DNA from: Spinactinospora alkalitolerans
GTDB taxonomy: Bacteria > Actinomycetota > Actinomycetes > Streptosporangiales > Streptosporangiaceae
Length of the DNA stretch: 64,000 nucleotides
Direction of reading: 5' to 3'
NCBI RefSeq assembly: GCF_013408795.1
Contig: NZ_JACCCC010000001.1
Location: 5,580,001-5,644,000, forward strand
Shown here: piece by piece, positions 27,706 to 36,560 of the stretch
Layout of the letters: each line of letters opens with the position of its first letter
Position numbering within the stretch: the stretch's first letter is position 1
Position numbers and translations under genes: made by a program
Notes under the pieces: generated by a model
Database searches by the model: none
Seen by the model: only the letters and a program-made list of their open reading frames with translations
What the model was told of the DNA's origin: nothing

Positions 27706-28515
27706 ATGGGAGAGAAGCAGCTACCCGATTGGGTCGCATTCGGTCGCGAACTCCGTCGTCTGCGCACGTCATCTGGCTTATCCCTACACGAGGTAGGAGG
27801 GCGGCTGTCGATCACACCGGGCATGCTGTCCAAGCTGGAGCGGGCAACTCGGGCACCGAAACGGGACACCGTAGGAGAATTAGACCAGGCGTTCAGTACA
27901 AACGGTGCTCTGCTCCGTCGCTGGTCAGACGTGACCCGAAAAGCAACGGACCCGGATTGGTACCGGCGCGTAGAAGACGCGGAAGCCGCCGCCGTTGAAC
28001 TACGAGTCCACCACCCGTCCCTGATCCCGGGATCACTGCAGACGGAGGACTACGCGAGGACCGTTGTCACCTACGGGCGACCGCTGGACACTACGGAGGA
28101 GATAGACGCGATTCTGGGACTGAAAACGAAGCGTGTTGAGCGGCTTCTGAGACCGGGTGACCCCGCACTCTCGGCGGTGATCCCCGAAGAGGTGATCAGA
28201 AGCTGTCTGGGGGATGCCGAAACAGTTGCCGGGCAGCTGGACCACCTGGTGAACCTGGCAGAATCGAACTTGCTGCGGCTCTACGTCATCCCCCATGGCG
28301 TACCGACTCACATCGGTCAGGCGGCAGGAGCGTTCTCCGTGATCTCGTTCACGGACCGGCTCCCGTTGGCGTTCACGGAGAGTGCCAGCGGCGGCGAGTT
28401 GGTGGACCAGCCGAGAGAGGTTCAGCGGTTCGTGAGCCTCTTCGGGATCTTGCAAGGGTGGGCACTCTCCCCGGCAGACTCCATAGAGTTGATTAGAAGG
28501 GCACAACCGGCATGA
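27706..28515 (+). CDS. HTH (XRE-type) regulator with DUF5753 ligand-like domain, WhiJ-like
   Basis: 269 residues. An N-terminal XRE-type HTH lies at about 12-65 (FGRELRRLRTSSGLSLHEVG, SITPGMLSKLERATRAPKRDT). A DUF5753-type domain fills about 90-265 (AAAVELRVHHPSLIPGSLQTEDY, VIPHGVPTHIGQAAGAF). Similar regulators in Streptomyces (WhiJ type) pair with BldB-like DUF397 proteins, as here. Two codons are TTA (codons 25 and 59), rare in this GC-rich genome and often a sign of bldA dependence. A/T-richer than neighbours. The ATG at 27706 follows a palindromic operator. Confidence 0.85.
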   Translation: MGEKQLPDWVAFGRELRRLRTSSGLSLHEVGGRLSITPGMLSKLERATRAPKRDTVGELDQAFSTNGALLRRWSDVTRKATDPDWYRRVEDAEAAAVELRVHHPSLIPGSLQTEDYARTVVTYGRPLDTTEEIDAILGLKTKRVERLLRPGDPALSAVIPEEVIRSCLGDAETVAGQLDHLVNLAESNLLRLYVIPHGVPTHIGQAAGAFSVISFTDRLPLAFTESASGGELVDQPREVQRFVSLFGILQGWALSPADSIELIRRAQPA

Positions 28516-28688
28516 TGACTGAAGAGTGGAACAAGGCCAGCTACTCGAATGCAGGCAGTGAGTGTGTCGAGTGCCGTACGGAGTCCGGCCGGGTGAGCGT
28601 CCGTGACACCCGGAACAGAGACCTCGGACACCTGTCGTTCCCCGCACCCGAGTGGCGCGCATTCCTGGCGGACATCGAAACGCTGTAG
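28512..28688 (+). CDS. DUF397 (BldB-like) small protein
   Basis: 58 residues: MMTEEWNKASYSNAGSECVE and onward, with SGRVSVRDTRNRD and SFPAPEWRAFLADI, the usual DUF397 sequence. The ATG at 28512 overlaps the regulator stop (ATGA), so translation is coupled. DUF397/BldB-like proteins bind WhiJ-type regulators in Streptomyces. Confidence 0.9.
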   Translation: MMTEEWNKASYSNAGSECVECRTESGRVSVRDTRNRDLGHLSFPAPEWRAFLADIETL

Positions 28689-28715
28689 CGAGTACCGCCC
28701 CTCGGTCGGGCGGTC

Positions 28716-29288
28716 CTACTCCTCGATCACGGCTCGCAGGGCCGGGGCGTAGAGGGCGATGACCTCGTCCGGCGCCGCCGAGGCGAGCGGCTCGACCTGG
28801 ATCACGTAGCGGACCAGGACCATGCCGAACAGTTGGGAGGCGACGAGGGCCGCGCGCAGGGCGGGGATGCCGAGCTCACCGGCCACGTGGTGGAAGAGGA
28901 TGTCCTTCATGAAGCCGCGGACCGTCGTGGCCGCCTGCTCCTGGGTCGCCGCGGAGCGCACGAGGGCGAGCATCGGGGCCCGGGTCCGCGGGTCCTCCCA
29001 CACGTCCAGGAAGAACCGGACGATGGCCTCGGCGCGGTCGTGCCGGGTGTCGGCGATGATGCGCCGCAACACCTCGCCCGGGTCGTAGGGCAGCCGCATC
29101 GCGGCGATGAAGACCTGGTCCTTGGCCCCGAAGAAGTGGTGCACCAGCGCCGGGTCCACTCCGGCCTCCCGCGCGATGCCGCGGATCGTGGCGCCGTCGT
29201 AGCCCTTCTCGCTGAACTGCGCCCGGGCCGCCTCCAGGATCTTCTCCCTGGTCTGCGTCGCGCCGGGCCGCCGTCCCGTACGTGCCAT
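28716..29288 (-). CDS. TetR-family regulator
   Basis: 190 residues. The HTH near 25-50 is IRGIAREAGVDPALVHHFFG. The rest is a helical ligand-binding domain with FMKDILFHHVAG and GMVLVRYVIQVEPLASA. Starts at the ATG at 29288 (MARTGRRPGATQTREKILEA); longer in-frame translation is antisense to the isomerase. It begins 14 bp after the isomerase on the same strand, so it may share that gene's promoter and regulate it. Ligand unknown. Confidence 0.85.
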   Translation of the reverse strand: MARTGRRPGATQTREKILEAARAQFSEKGYDGATIRGIAREAGVDPALVHHFFGAKDQVFIAAMRLPYDPGEVLRRIIADTRHDRAEAIVRFFLDVWEDPRTRAPMLALVRSAATQEQAATTVRGFMKDILFHHVAGELGIPALRAALVASQLFGMVLVRYVIQVEPLASAAPDEVIALYAPALRAVIEE

Positions 29289-29302
29289 GGGTGTTCGTTC
29301 GT

Positions 29303-30280
29303 TCAGGACTCGCCGACGACGATGCCGTCGGACCCCACCGCGAACACGCGCGGCTCCTCGTCGGAGGGCCGGTGCCGCATGGCGATCCGCTCGCGGCGGT
29401 CCCGCCGCACGCCCTCGGGTCCGCCGTTGGCGGAGGCGGTCCGCCGGGACTCCCCCGCGGCACCCTCCCGGGCGCCCGCGAAGTGCAGGCGGGTGAAGGC
29501 GAGCGCCTCGGCGAGGTCCAGCCGGCGGGCCGCGCTGTCGGGCGCCTTGCGGGTGTTGACCTCCAGGACGATCTGGCGGTCGTAGCCGGAGCCGGCCAGG
29601 TGCTCCAGCAGCTCGGCGCAGGGCTGGCCGCCGCGGCCGGGGATCAGGTGCTCGTCGAAGTTCTGCCCGCCCATGCCGTCGGCGAGGTGGATGTGGGAGA
29701 GCCGGTCGCCGAGCTGCTTGGCCATGCCCATGGCGTCGGAGCGGGACATGGCGGTGTGCGACAGGTCCAGGGTGACGTCGGGGTAGTCGCGGTCCAGCGG
29801 GTTCCAGCTCGGCGAGTAGGGCACGACCTCCTTGCCGCGCATGTGCACCTGGTACATGTTCTCCACCGCGAACACGACGTCGGTCTCGTCCTGCATGCGC
29901 GCGATGCCGGTCTCGAAGTCCTTGGCGTACTCGCGCTGCCACTTGAAGGCCGGGTGCACGACGATGGTCCTGGCCCCCAGGGCCTCGGCCATCTCCTTGG
30001 AGCGCACCAGCTTGCCCCACGGGTCGCGGCCCCACACCCGCTGCGTGAAGATCAGGCACGGGGAGTGCACGGCCAGGATCGGGACCTGGTGGTAGTCGGA
30101 CAACCGGCGGAGCATGTCGATGTCCTGGCTGACCGGATCGGTGGAGACCAGGACTTCGACGCCGTCGTAGCCGAGCTGCGCGGCGATCTCGAAGGCCGCC
30201 GGGGTCTTCTCCGGGTAGACCGACGCCGTCGAGAGGACGACGGGCGCGTCTGGGACCTGGATAGCGCTCACTCCATCCAC
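29303..30280 (-). CDS. Sugar-phosphate-isomerase/epimerase-like TIM-barrel protein
   Basis: 325 residues. AP-endonuclease-2/xylose-isomerase-like TIM barrel over residues 1-275, with conserved metal-site pieces: [11 protein letters not shown] near 68, [15 protein letters not shown] near 105, [13 protein letters not shown] near 136, [10 protein letters not shown] near 167, [11 protein letters not shown] near 196, [18 protein letters not shown] near 213 and [10 protein letters not shown] near 240. A basic C-terminal extension ([19 protein letters not shown]) is longer than usual. The start could be the GTG at 30280 or the GTG at 30271; neither has a clear SD. The protein is common near proC in actinobacteria. 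Substrate unknown. Confidence 0.8.
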   Translation of the reverse strand: MDGVSAIQVPDAPVVLSTASVYPEKTPAAFEIAAQLGYDGVEVLVSTDPVSQDIDMLRRLSDYHQVPILAVHSPCLIFTQRVWGRDPWGKLVRSKEMAEALGARTIVVHPAFKWQREYAKDFETGIARMQDETDVVFAVENMYQVHMRGKEVVPYSPSWNPLDRDYPDVTLDLSHTAMSRSDAMGMAKQLGDRLSHIHLADGMGGQNFDEHLIPGRGGQPCAELLEHLAGSGYDRQIVLEVNTRKAPDSAARRLDLAEALAFTRLHFAGAREGAAGESRRTASANGGPEGVRRDRRERIAMRHRPSDEEPRVFAVGSDGIVVGES

Positions 30281-30327
30281 CCTATGCGGTACCGGCGGGA
30301 TTTGGCCCGCGCACCCGGGATACGGCT

Positions 30328-31038
30328 ATGGTCCCTCGCGTGAACAGCGCCGTGTCGGGGGCGATTCCCAGCCCCAACATCTGGAACAGCCCGCAGGTCT
30401 ACGAACTGGAGAACCGGGCGGTCGATCCCGACGGTGTGATCGAGGCGGCCATGCGGGAGATCCGCGGCTGGGACGGCGCGCACGTCCTGGACATCGGCTG
30501 CGGCACGGGCTTCCACCTGCCCCGCTTCGCCGAGCGCGCCCGCTGGGTCACCGGCGTCGAACCGCACGCCGAACTCGCGGGCGTGGCCGGAGCGCGGACG
30601 CACGGGCTGGCCAACGTCACCGTGCGCACCGGCGTCGCGCAGCGGCTGCCGGTCGCCGACGCCTCGGTGGAGGTGGTGCACGCGCGCTGGGCGTACTTCT
30701 TCGGCCCCGGATGCGAACCGGGACTGGCCGAGCTGAGGCGGGTGGTGCGCCGCGGCGGCGTCGCGTTCGTCATCGACAACGACGCCACGCGCAGCACGTT
30801 CGGCGGCTGGTTCCGGCGCTTCCTGCCCCGGTACGACCCCGCTGCGGTCGAGCGCTTCTGGGCCGCGCAGGGCTTCGAGCGCAGGCCCCTGGAGATGCGG
30901 TGGCGGTTCCGGCGGCGGGAGGACTTCGAGGCGGTGGTACGCATCGAGTTCTCCCCGGAGCTCGCCGAGGAGGTCGTCTCGGCACATCCCGGCCTGGAGG
31001 TCGACTACGCGGTCAACCTCTGGTGGCGGGAGTACTGA
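30328..31038 (+). CDS. Class I SAM-dependent methyltransferase
   Basis: 236 residues. Motif I VLDIGCGTGFHLPRFAE at about 53-69. The acidic residue at the end of strand 2 is in TGVEPHAELAGVA, and motif II-like residues are in GVAQRLPVADASVEVVHARW. The second half (RRVVRRGGVAFVIDNDATRS) is Arg-rich. Start ATG 30328, or a GTG 12 bp later. It is read divergently from the isomerase. Acceptor unknown. Confidence 0.8.
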   Translation: MVPRVNSAVSGAIPSPNIWNSPQVYELENRAVDPDGVIEAAMREIRGWDGAHVLDIGCGTGFHLPRFAERARWVTGVEPHAELAGVAGARTHGLANVTVRTGVAQRLPVADASVEVVHARWAYFFGPGCEPGLAELRRVVRRGGVAFVIDNDATRSTFGGWFRRFLPRYDPAAVERFWAAQGFERRPLEMRWRFRRREDFEAVVRIEFSPELAEEVVSAHPGLEVDYAVNLWWREY

Positions 31039-31216
31039 GCGGGCGCACCCGGCCGGGGACGCGGACCGCCGGGCGCGGGCCGCACGACGCCGAAGGGGCG
31101 CCCCGCGACGCGGGACACCCCTGGGCGGGTCGTCGAAGACCGATGGTCCGCGCGTACTCCGCCGCCGCTCTCCGGGAGTCCGGCCGCCCCGAGCGCGGCG
31201 CCGCGGCCCCGCGGCG

Positions 31217-31903
31217 CTACATCGAGTAGAAGTACAGGGAGCCGTAGGCGGAGGACTCCATGGTGTAGGTCTCCAGTCCGTACTCGGTCTGGGCCTGGCA
31301 GGTGAACCCGGTGTCGACGCCGGGGGTGACCAGCTCGTACTCCTGCATGTCGCAGGCGACGGCCTCGGCGTCGTAGGAGTAGCGCAGCGACTCCTCGGCG
31401 ATCTCGCGGGACATGACCAGCTCGTCGGCCTGGTACTCGTAGCTGAAGAAGTACTCGCCGCCGGTGATGTCGACGGTCCAGGTGCTGGTCATCCCCTGGT
31501 AGGTGGAGGTGCAGGTGATCGTCTCGTCCACCGAGGCCGTGGTGTCCGGGCAGTCCGCCGTGGACGACGGGTCGTAGACCATCGCGAACGAGTTCACCTC
31601 CGAGAGCAGGTTCCACTCGATCTGCTCGGCCGGCGAGGCGCTGTCGCCCGGCTCCGGCGGCAGTTGGCTGTCGTCGAACTCCGGCGCGGTCGCGGGGATC
31701 GGCCCGCTCCGCAGCTCGCCGGCCGGGGCCTCGGCGGCCGTCTCCTCCGGGGCGGCCGTGTCCATGGAGACCTCGGGCGGGGGCTGCTGCCTCTGGCCGA
31801 ACGGGAAGAGCACGCTGCACCCGGAGATCGCGACGGCCGCGCCCGCCGCGGCCAGGCCGAAGGTGACGCGGGAAAACGTTTTGAAAGCAGGGGGAGCCAC
31901 CAC
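31217..31903 (-). CDS. Hypothetical lipoprotein, DUF4333-like in part
   Basis: 228 residues with a lipobox VAISGC (C29), so probably lipid-anchored. A Pro/Glu-rich linker (PPPEVSMDTAAPEETAAEAP) spans about 40-70. The remainder contains two Cys pairs (ADCPDT...ITCTST and VACDMQ...FTCQAQ), consistent with two disulfides, with segments of DUF4333 flavour (TCTSTYQGMTSTWTVDI). Function unknown. It is terminal on this strand before the methyltransferase gene. Confidence 0.7.
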   Translation of the reverse strand: MVAPPAFKTFSRVTFGLAAAGAAVAISGCSVLFPFGQRQQPPPEVSMDTAAPEETAAEAPAGELRSGPIPATAPEFDDSQLPPEPGDSASPAEQIEWNLLSEVNSFAMVYDPSSTADCPDTTASVDETITCTSTYQGMTSTWTVDITGGEYFFSYEYQADELVMSREIAEESLRYSYDAEAVACDMQEYELVTPGVDTGFTCQAQTEYGLETYTMESSAYGSLYFYSM

Positions 31904-31926
31904 GGGGGTCCTCTCTCACAAGGGGG

Positions 31927-31953
31927 GCGCGGGCGCCGGAGGAGCGCCCGCGC
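31927..31953. terminator. GC hairpin between the SGNH hydrolase and lipoprotein genes
   Basis: Arms GCGCGGGCGC (31927-31936) and GCGCCCGCGC (31944-31953) form a perfect 10-bp stem with a 7-nt loop. It lies in the leader of the lipoprotein gene, about 105 bp past the hydrolase stop on the minus strand. It may end transcription of the hydrolase or be part of a leader structure. No T-run. Confidence 0.35.
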
Positions 31954-32058
31954 GCGGGGCCGGCGCGGGCCGCGCCCCGAAAAGAGTCGATTTTCCCTTG
32001 TAAGACCGGTGCGGGTGTGATCCGGTTCCGCCCGCCGGTGCTGTTTTTCGCGCCGCCT

Positions 32059-32964
32059 CTAAACCAGCGGGGCCGGGGCCGCGCCGCCGAGGGCCTCCAC
32101 GACCCTGGCTCCGGCCTCGGCCATCCCCGTCTCGTTGGGGTGGACCGGCGCGGCCGGCTTGGTCGGGAAGATGCCCTCGACCCACTTGTCGTCGCGGGCG
32201 GAGCACACGTCGTGGCCGCGTTCGAAGACGTCGACGAAGACGGCGTCGGCGTTGGCGGCCTCCTTGGCCAGCGTCTCGTTGAGCCGGGTCTGGGTCCGGT
32301 CCAGGTAGGCGACGTCCTCCTCGGCGATCGGCACGACCGGCCAGCAGCCCTGCGACTCGGGCAGGATCTGCAGGTAGCCGACGACCGCCACCGTCGCGTC
32401 GGGACTGCGCTCGCGGATCCCGGCCAGCACCTCCGCGACCTCGGCGCCGGTCTCGTCGAGCCGGTCGGCGAGCCGGTCGCCGCCGTCCCCGTCGGTGTAG
32501 TAGGTGCGGCAGGGGTCGCCGGTGGGGTCGATGGCGCTGAGCCCGACGCACGTGAGCAGGATCTCGCCGAATCCGAGGTCGTTGCCGCCGACGCCCAGCG
32601 TCACCAGCGTGGTGTCCTCGGTCAGGGCGTCGAACTGCGGGTCGTTCTCCGTCCCCAGCGGGAGCTCCTGGGGGTCGGTCATGTGCTCGGTGGTCGCCCC
32701 CGAGCAGCTCGCGTCCTGGAAGTCGGCGACGCCGAGCGCCCGCGCCACGACGTTGGGGTAGTTCTTGCGGGAGCGCAGGCAGAACACCGGGTCGCCGTAC
32801 TGGTCGGGGATCAGCGGGCCTGCGGTGAAGGAGTCGCCGAGGGCGACGTAGCGGGAGGTGAGGTCGGAGTCGGCGGCTTGGGCCGGGGCGGCCGCGACGG
32901 TGACGGCACCGGCGAGGCCGAGGGCCGCCGCGACGACGCGGCGTGCGGTCCTGTCAGGCGACAC
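32059..32964 (-). CDS. Secreted SGNH/GDSL hydrolase
   Basis: 301-residue exported lipase/esterase-like protein. A signal peptide (VVAAALGLAGAVTVAAAPAQA, about 10-31) precedes YVALGDSFTAG, the block I serine motif near residue 40. Block III LGVGGNDLGF lies near 150, and the catalytic HPNETGMAEAG lies near 275. It is probably an esterase on lipids or acetylated polysaccharides, but no substrate is visible. The GTG/ATG choice fits the signal peptide. Confidence 0.88.
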   Translation of the reverse strand: MSPDRTARRVVAAALGLAGAVTVAAAPAQAADSDLTSRYVALGDSFTAGPLIPDQYGDPVFCLRSRKNYPNVVARALGVADFQDASCSGATTEHMTDPQELPLGTENDPQFDALTEDTTLVTLGVGGNDLGFGEILLTCVGLSAIDPTGDPCRTYYTDGDGGDRLADRLDETGAEVAEVLAGIRERSPDATVAVVGYLQILPESQGCWPVVPIAEEDVAYLDRTQTRLNETLAKEAANADAVFVDVFERGHDVCSARDDKWVEGIFPTKPAAPVHPNETGMAEAGARVVEALGGAAPAPLV

Positions 32965-33267
32965 GCGGTTCTCCTCGGAGTGAGAATGAGCGGGGCCACT
33001 CGAACGTGACCGAATTCACACGCTCGGTCAACACCCGCAACCGACCGTGACCGACTGCGGCCAATCACTTGACGCAGCAGTAGCAATACGCAGAGTAGGC
33101 AGAAGGGCACGCGGTGTCCACGCACCACGCGAGGCCGCGGACCGCGGATCCCGGAGCCCGGCCCGGAAGAGCGGGGGAGGCACGGCCCGGTCCCCCCGGA
33201 GCCCGATTCCGCCGGGTGCGCCGCGGACGGCCGCCGGATTGTCGGTGGCGGGCGCTAGCGTGCGGGT
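32965..33267. other. Divergent promoter region between the SGNH hydrolase and radA
   Basis: About 300 bp without a gene. On the minus strand TTGACC with downstream A/T-rich sequence (GAATTCGGTCACG) may be part of the hydrolase promoter. A near-repeat ACCGACCGTGACCGA lies near 33040. Immediately before radA the sequence is very GC-rich. No RNA or operator was identified. Confidence 0.4.
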
Positions 33268-34629
33268 ATGGCCAGGTCTGCGAAAAGTACGTTCCGGTGT
33301 GCCGAGTGCGGTTGGACGACCCTGAAGTGGGTCGGACGCTGCGGCGAATGCCAGGCATGGGGCACCGTCGAGGAGGCCGGGGCCCCGGCCTGGGGCGGGG
33401 TGGAGCCGGTCAGGGTCGGCTCCCCCGCCCTGCCCATCAGCGAGATCGACGTCGAGGCCGCGCACGCGTCGGCCACCGGACTGGACGAGCTCGACCGCGT
33501 GCTCGGCGGCGGCGTCGTCCCCGGCGGCGTGCTGCTGCTCGCGGGCGAGCCCGGCGTGGGCAAGTCGACGCTGCTGCTGGAGGTCGCCGCGCTGTACGCC
33601 GACGCCGGCCCCGTGCTCTACGTCACGGGCGAGGAGTCCACCGGCCAGGTCCGGCTGCGGGCGGAGCGGCTGGGCGCGCTGGCGCCGAAGCTCTACCTCG
33701 CCGCCGAGACCTCCGTGGCGGCCTTGGCCGGCCACGTCGACGCCGTCGCGCCCGGGCTGCTGATCGTCGACTCGGTGCAGACCATGAGCGCGCCCAACGC
33801 CTCCGGCGTCCCCGGCGGGGTGACCCAGGTGCGCGAGGTCGCCGGGGCGCTGATCCGGCTGGCCAAGGAGCGCGGCATCGCCACCGTCCTGGTCGGCCAC
33901 GTGACCAAGGACGGCTCCATCGCCGGCCCCAGGATGCTGGAGCACCTGGTCGACGTCGTCCTGCAGTTCGAGGGCGACCGCCACTCCCAGTTGCGCATGC
34001 TGCGCGCGGTGAAGAACCGCTACGGCCCCACCGACGAGATCGGGTGCTTCGAACTCACCGACTCCGGCATCATCGGCCTGCCCGACCCCAGCGGGCTGTT
34101 CCTGACCCGCCGCAACGAGCCGGTGCCCGGCACCTGCGTCACGGTCACCCTCGAAGGCCGCCGACCGCTGATCGCCGAGGTGCAGGCGCTGGTGGCGCCC
34201 ACGGCGCTGCCCCAGCCGCGCCGCGCCACCTCCGGCCTCGACTCGGCGCGGGTGGCGATGGTGATGGCCGTGCTGGAACGCCGGGCGAACCTGCGCGTCG
34301 GCGCCTCCGACGTCTACGCCTCCACCGTGGGCGGCGTCCGGCTGGGCGAACCCTCGGTCGACCTCGCCCTGGCCCTGGCGCTCGCCGGTTCCCACACCGA
34401 CCTTCCGCTGCCCCGCGGCCTGGTCGCCGTCGGCGAGGTCGGCCTGGCCGGCGACGTCCGCGCGGTCAGCGGCGTGCAGCGCCGCCTGATGGAGGCCCAG
34501 CGACTCGGCTTCACCAAGGCGATCGTGCCCCGGCACAGCGAGGAACCCGTTGAGGGCATCGAGACCATCGGGGTGGACGACCTCGGCGAGGCCCTGCGCC
34601 TGGCCCTGCCGGCCAAGCGCAGGTCGTGA
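33268..34629 (+). CDS. radA: DNA repair protein RadA
   Basis: RecA-like ATPase for recombination intermediates, 453 residues. N-terminal zinc finger C11, C14, C25, C28 (CAECGWTTLKWVGRCGEC). Walker A LAGEPGVGKST at 91-101, and Walker B LLIVDSVQTM near 168. The RadA-specific KNRYG motif (AVKNRYGPTDE) lies near 250. A C-terminal Lon-like domain (VGGVRLGEPSVDLALALALA) completes the family. ATG at 33268 (MARSAKSTFRC). A conserved membrane protein is convergent downstream. Confidence 0.97.
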   Translation: MARSAKSTFRCAECGWTTLKWVGRCGECQAWGTVEEAGAPAWGGVEPVRVGSPALPISEIDVEAAHASATGLDELDRVLGGGVVPGGVLLLAGEPGVGKSTLLLEVAALYADAGPVLYVTGEESTGQVRLRAERLGALAPKLYLAAETSVAALAGHVDAVAPGLLIVDSVQTMSAPNASGVPGGVTQVREVAGALIRLAKERGIATVLVGHVTKDGSIAGPRMLEHLVDVVLQFEGDRHSQLRMLRAVKNRYGPTDEIGCFELTDSGIIGLPDPSGLFLTRRNEPVPGTCVTVTLEGRRPLIAEVQALVAPTALPQPRRATSGLDSARVAMVMAVLERRANLRVGASDVYASTVGGVRLGEPSVDLALALALAGSHTDLPLPRGLVAVGEVGLAGDVRAVSGVQRRLMEAQRLGFTKAIVPRHSEEPVEGIETIGVDDLGEALRLALPAKRRS

Positions 34630-34656
34630 CGGTGCGGGGCCGTCCGGGCCGATCCG

Positions 34657-35427
34657 CTAGTTCAGCCGGAACACCTGGTCCTCGGCTTCGTTGTCGTAGT
34701 CGGACTTCAGGGACGCGACGTAGGTGCCGGCGCGGGCGTTGACGTCGGAGTCGCGGCAGTCCTCCCAGGAGCGCTCGCGGTCCCACTCGACGGTGACCGT
34801 GTGGGGGACGCCGCGGCGCAACTGCTCCTTGTCGGTGCCGTCGCCCCGCACGCAGTCGGCGGTGGAGAAGACCCGATCTTCGCCCGATGTGATCCGCAGC
34901 TCCATGGCCTTGGGGCCCACATCGACGGTGCAGGTCTGGTCGTCGGTGTTGACCACGGTGATGTCGAACCGCGGTTCGACGCCCGAGGAGTAGTCCTCCC
35001 GGTCCGCCGACAGCGTCGTCACGACGTCATCGGGCCGGCAGAGGTCCTCCGGCTGCTCCGGCGCCGGGATCGCGCCGTCCTTGCCGGCTCCCCTGTTCTC
35101 GTCCCCGTCGTCGGAACCGCCGCCGGATCCGCCGCCCGAGTCGCCGCCGGAGTCCCCGCCGCCCTCCTCGCCTCCCGGGGCCGGGCTCGCGCTCGGGGCG
35201 TCGCTCGCGGACGGGGAGGCTGGGATACTGGGGGAGGCGGACTCGTCCGGGGTCTCCTCGGTGGCGGCGCCGGAGTCGGCGGCCCGCTGCCCCTCGTCCG
35301 AGGACGGCCTCGAACACGCGTAGACGATCAGCGCCACGACCACGAGTAGCCCGGCCAGCACGAAGACACGTCGTTTCCAGTACGTCTCAGGGCTCACGGG
35401 TCCCGGGTGTCCAGTGCTTGAGGCCAT
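34657..35427 (-). CDS. Conserved membrane-anchored protein with Gly/Ser/Glu linker
   Basis: 256 residues. A single N-terminal helix at about 20-40 (VFVLAGLLVVVALIVYACSR), then a low-complexity Ser/Pro/Gly/Asp linker (ASPSIPASPSASDAPSASPA and GGDSGGDSGGGSGGGSDDG). A compact C-terminal domain (about 135-256) follows, with Cys pairs (LCRPDDV, CTVDV, DCVRG, DCRDSD). The C-terminal domain resembles beta-sandwich extracellular domains of actinobacterial proteins beside radA. Function unknown. The protein is probably anchored with its C-terminal domain outside. Confidence 0.7.
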   Translation of the reverse strand: MASSTGHPGPVSPETYWKRRVFVLAGLLVVVALIVYACSRPSSDEGQRAADSGAATEETPDESASPSIPASPSASDAPSASPAPGGEEGGGDSGGDSGGGSGGGSDDGDENRGAGKDGAIPAPEQPEDLCRPDDVVTTLSADREDYSSGVEPRFDITVVNTDDQTCTVDVGPKAMELRITSGEDRVFSTADCVRGDGTDKEQLRRGVPHTVTVEWDRERSWEDCRDSDVNARAGTYVASLKSDYDNEAEDQVFRLN

Positions 35428-35492
35428 GGGCGTAGTATCCCGGCTTTCAAACTTTGCACCTACTCAACCCGCCGTTGGACATCTGATTGCGT

Positions 35493-36368
35493 ATGAACGA
35501 AAACCCTTACAGCGCAGCGGTTCTAGCGTGGTATGAGGCCAATGCGCGCGACCTCCCGTGGCGCCGTGCCGACACCACCCCCTGGGGCGTTCTGGTCAGC
35601 GAGGTCATGCTCCAGCAGACGCCCGTGGCGCGGGTACTGCCTGCCTGGGAGGCGTGGATGCGGCGCTGGCCGACGCCGGCCGACCTGGCCGCCGAGCCCG
35701 CCGGCGAGGCCGTACGCATGTGGAACAGGCTGGGATACCCCCGCCGCGCCCTGAACCTGCACGCCTGCGCCCGCGCGATCGTGGAGCGCCATGGGGGCCG
35801 GGTCCCCGACTCCCACGCCGACCTGCTGGCGCTGCCCGGCGTCGGCGCCTACACCTCCGCCGCCGTGGCCGGCTTCGCGTTCGGCCAGCGGCACGCGATC
35901 CTCGACACCAACGTCCGCCGGGTGCTCGCTCGCGTGGAAACCGGAGTTGAGTACCCGCCGAAAACCCCGACACGGAGCGAGGCGCGCCTCGCCGAGTCGC
36001 TGCTCCCGCCGGAGCCGGCGGTCGCCGCGCGCTGGGGTGTGGCGGTGATGGAACTGGGCGCGCTGGTGTGCACGGCCCGCTCCCCCAAGTGCGCGGAGTG
36101 CCCCGTCATCGACGGGTGCGCCTGGGTGCTGGCCGGCAGGCCGGCCCATGACGGCCCGCCCCGGCGCGGCCAGACCTACGCGGGCACCGACCGGCAGGTG
36201 CGCGGCAGGCTGCTGGCCGTCCTGCGGGACGCCACCGGCCCGGTGCCCAAGTCGGCGCTCGACGCGGTGTGGGACGAGCCGGTGCAACGCGAGCGCGCGC
36301 TGGACGCCCTGGTCGCCGACGGCCTGGTGGACCCCTTGGAGGACGGTGACTACGCCCTGCCGGCCTGA
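35493..36368 (+). CDS. mutY: A/G-specific adenine glycosylase
   Basis: 291 residues, base-excision repair enzyme removing adenine opposite 8-oxoguanine. HhH-GPD core: VSEVMLQQTPV with catalytic E37, LPGVGAYTSAAVAGF near 114-128, and LDTNVRRVL with D138. The FeS loop ligands are C193, C200, C203 and C209. The NUDIX-like C-terminal domain seen in longer MutY is missing, as often in actinobacteria. The ATG at 35493 is preferred over the TTG two codons upstream. Confidence 0.92.
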   Translation: MNENPYSAAVLAWYEANARDLPWRRADTTPWGVLVSEVMLQQTPVARVLPAWEAWMRRWPTPADLAAEPAGEAVRMWNRLGYPRRALNLHACARAIVERHGGRVPDSHADLLALPGVGAYTSAAVAGFAFGQRHAILDTNVRRVLARVETGVEYPPKTPTRSEARLAESLLPPEPAVAARWGVAVMELGALVCTARSPKCAECPVIDGCAWVLAGRPAHDGPPRRGQTYAGTDRQVRGRLLAVLRDATGPVPKSALDAVWDEPVQRERALDALVADGLVDPLEDGDYALPA

Positions 36369-36440
36369 CTCAGGGCACCGGATCCGTTGACGGGAAAGGT
36401 GGGTGTTTCCAGGCCCCGCCGGACCACTGCGGGCCTGGGG

Positions 36441-36476
36441 AGGCTGTTGTCAGCGCGCCAGCGCTGACGACAGCCT
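36441..36476. terminator. Bidirectional stem-loop between mutY and the DUF3105 gene
   Basis: A 16-bp stem with one wobble pair: arm AGGCTGTTGTCAGCGC, loop GCCA, arm GCGCTGACGACAGCCT. It lies between convergent genes and probably stops both transcripts. No long T-run, as common in actinobacteria. Confidence 0.6.
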
Positions 36477-36560
36477 GACCCCGCAGATTTCGGCCGAGGG
36501 AGCCCCGGACTCGCAACACCCTCGACAACCCCACCCACTTCTCAACTCGCGGCACTAGCC

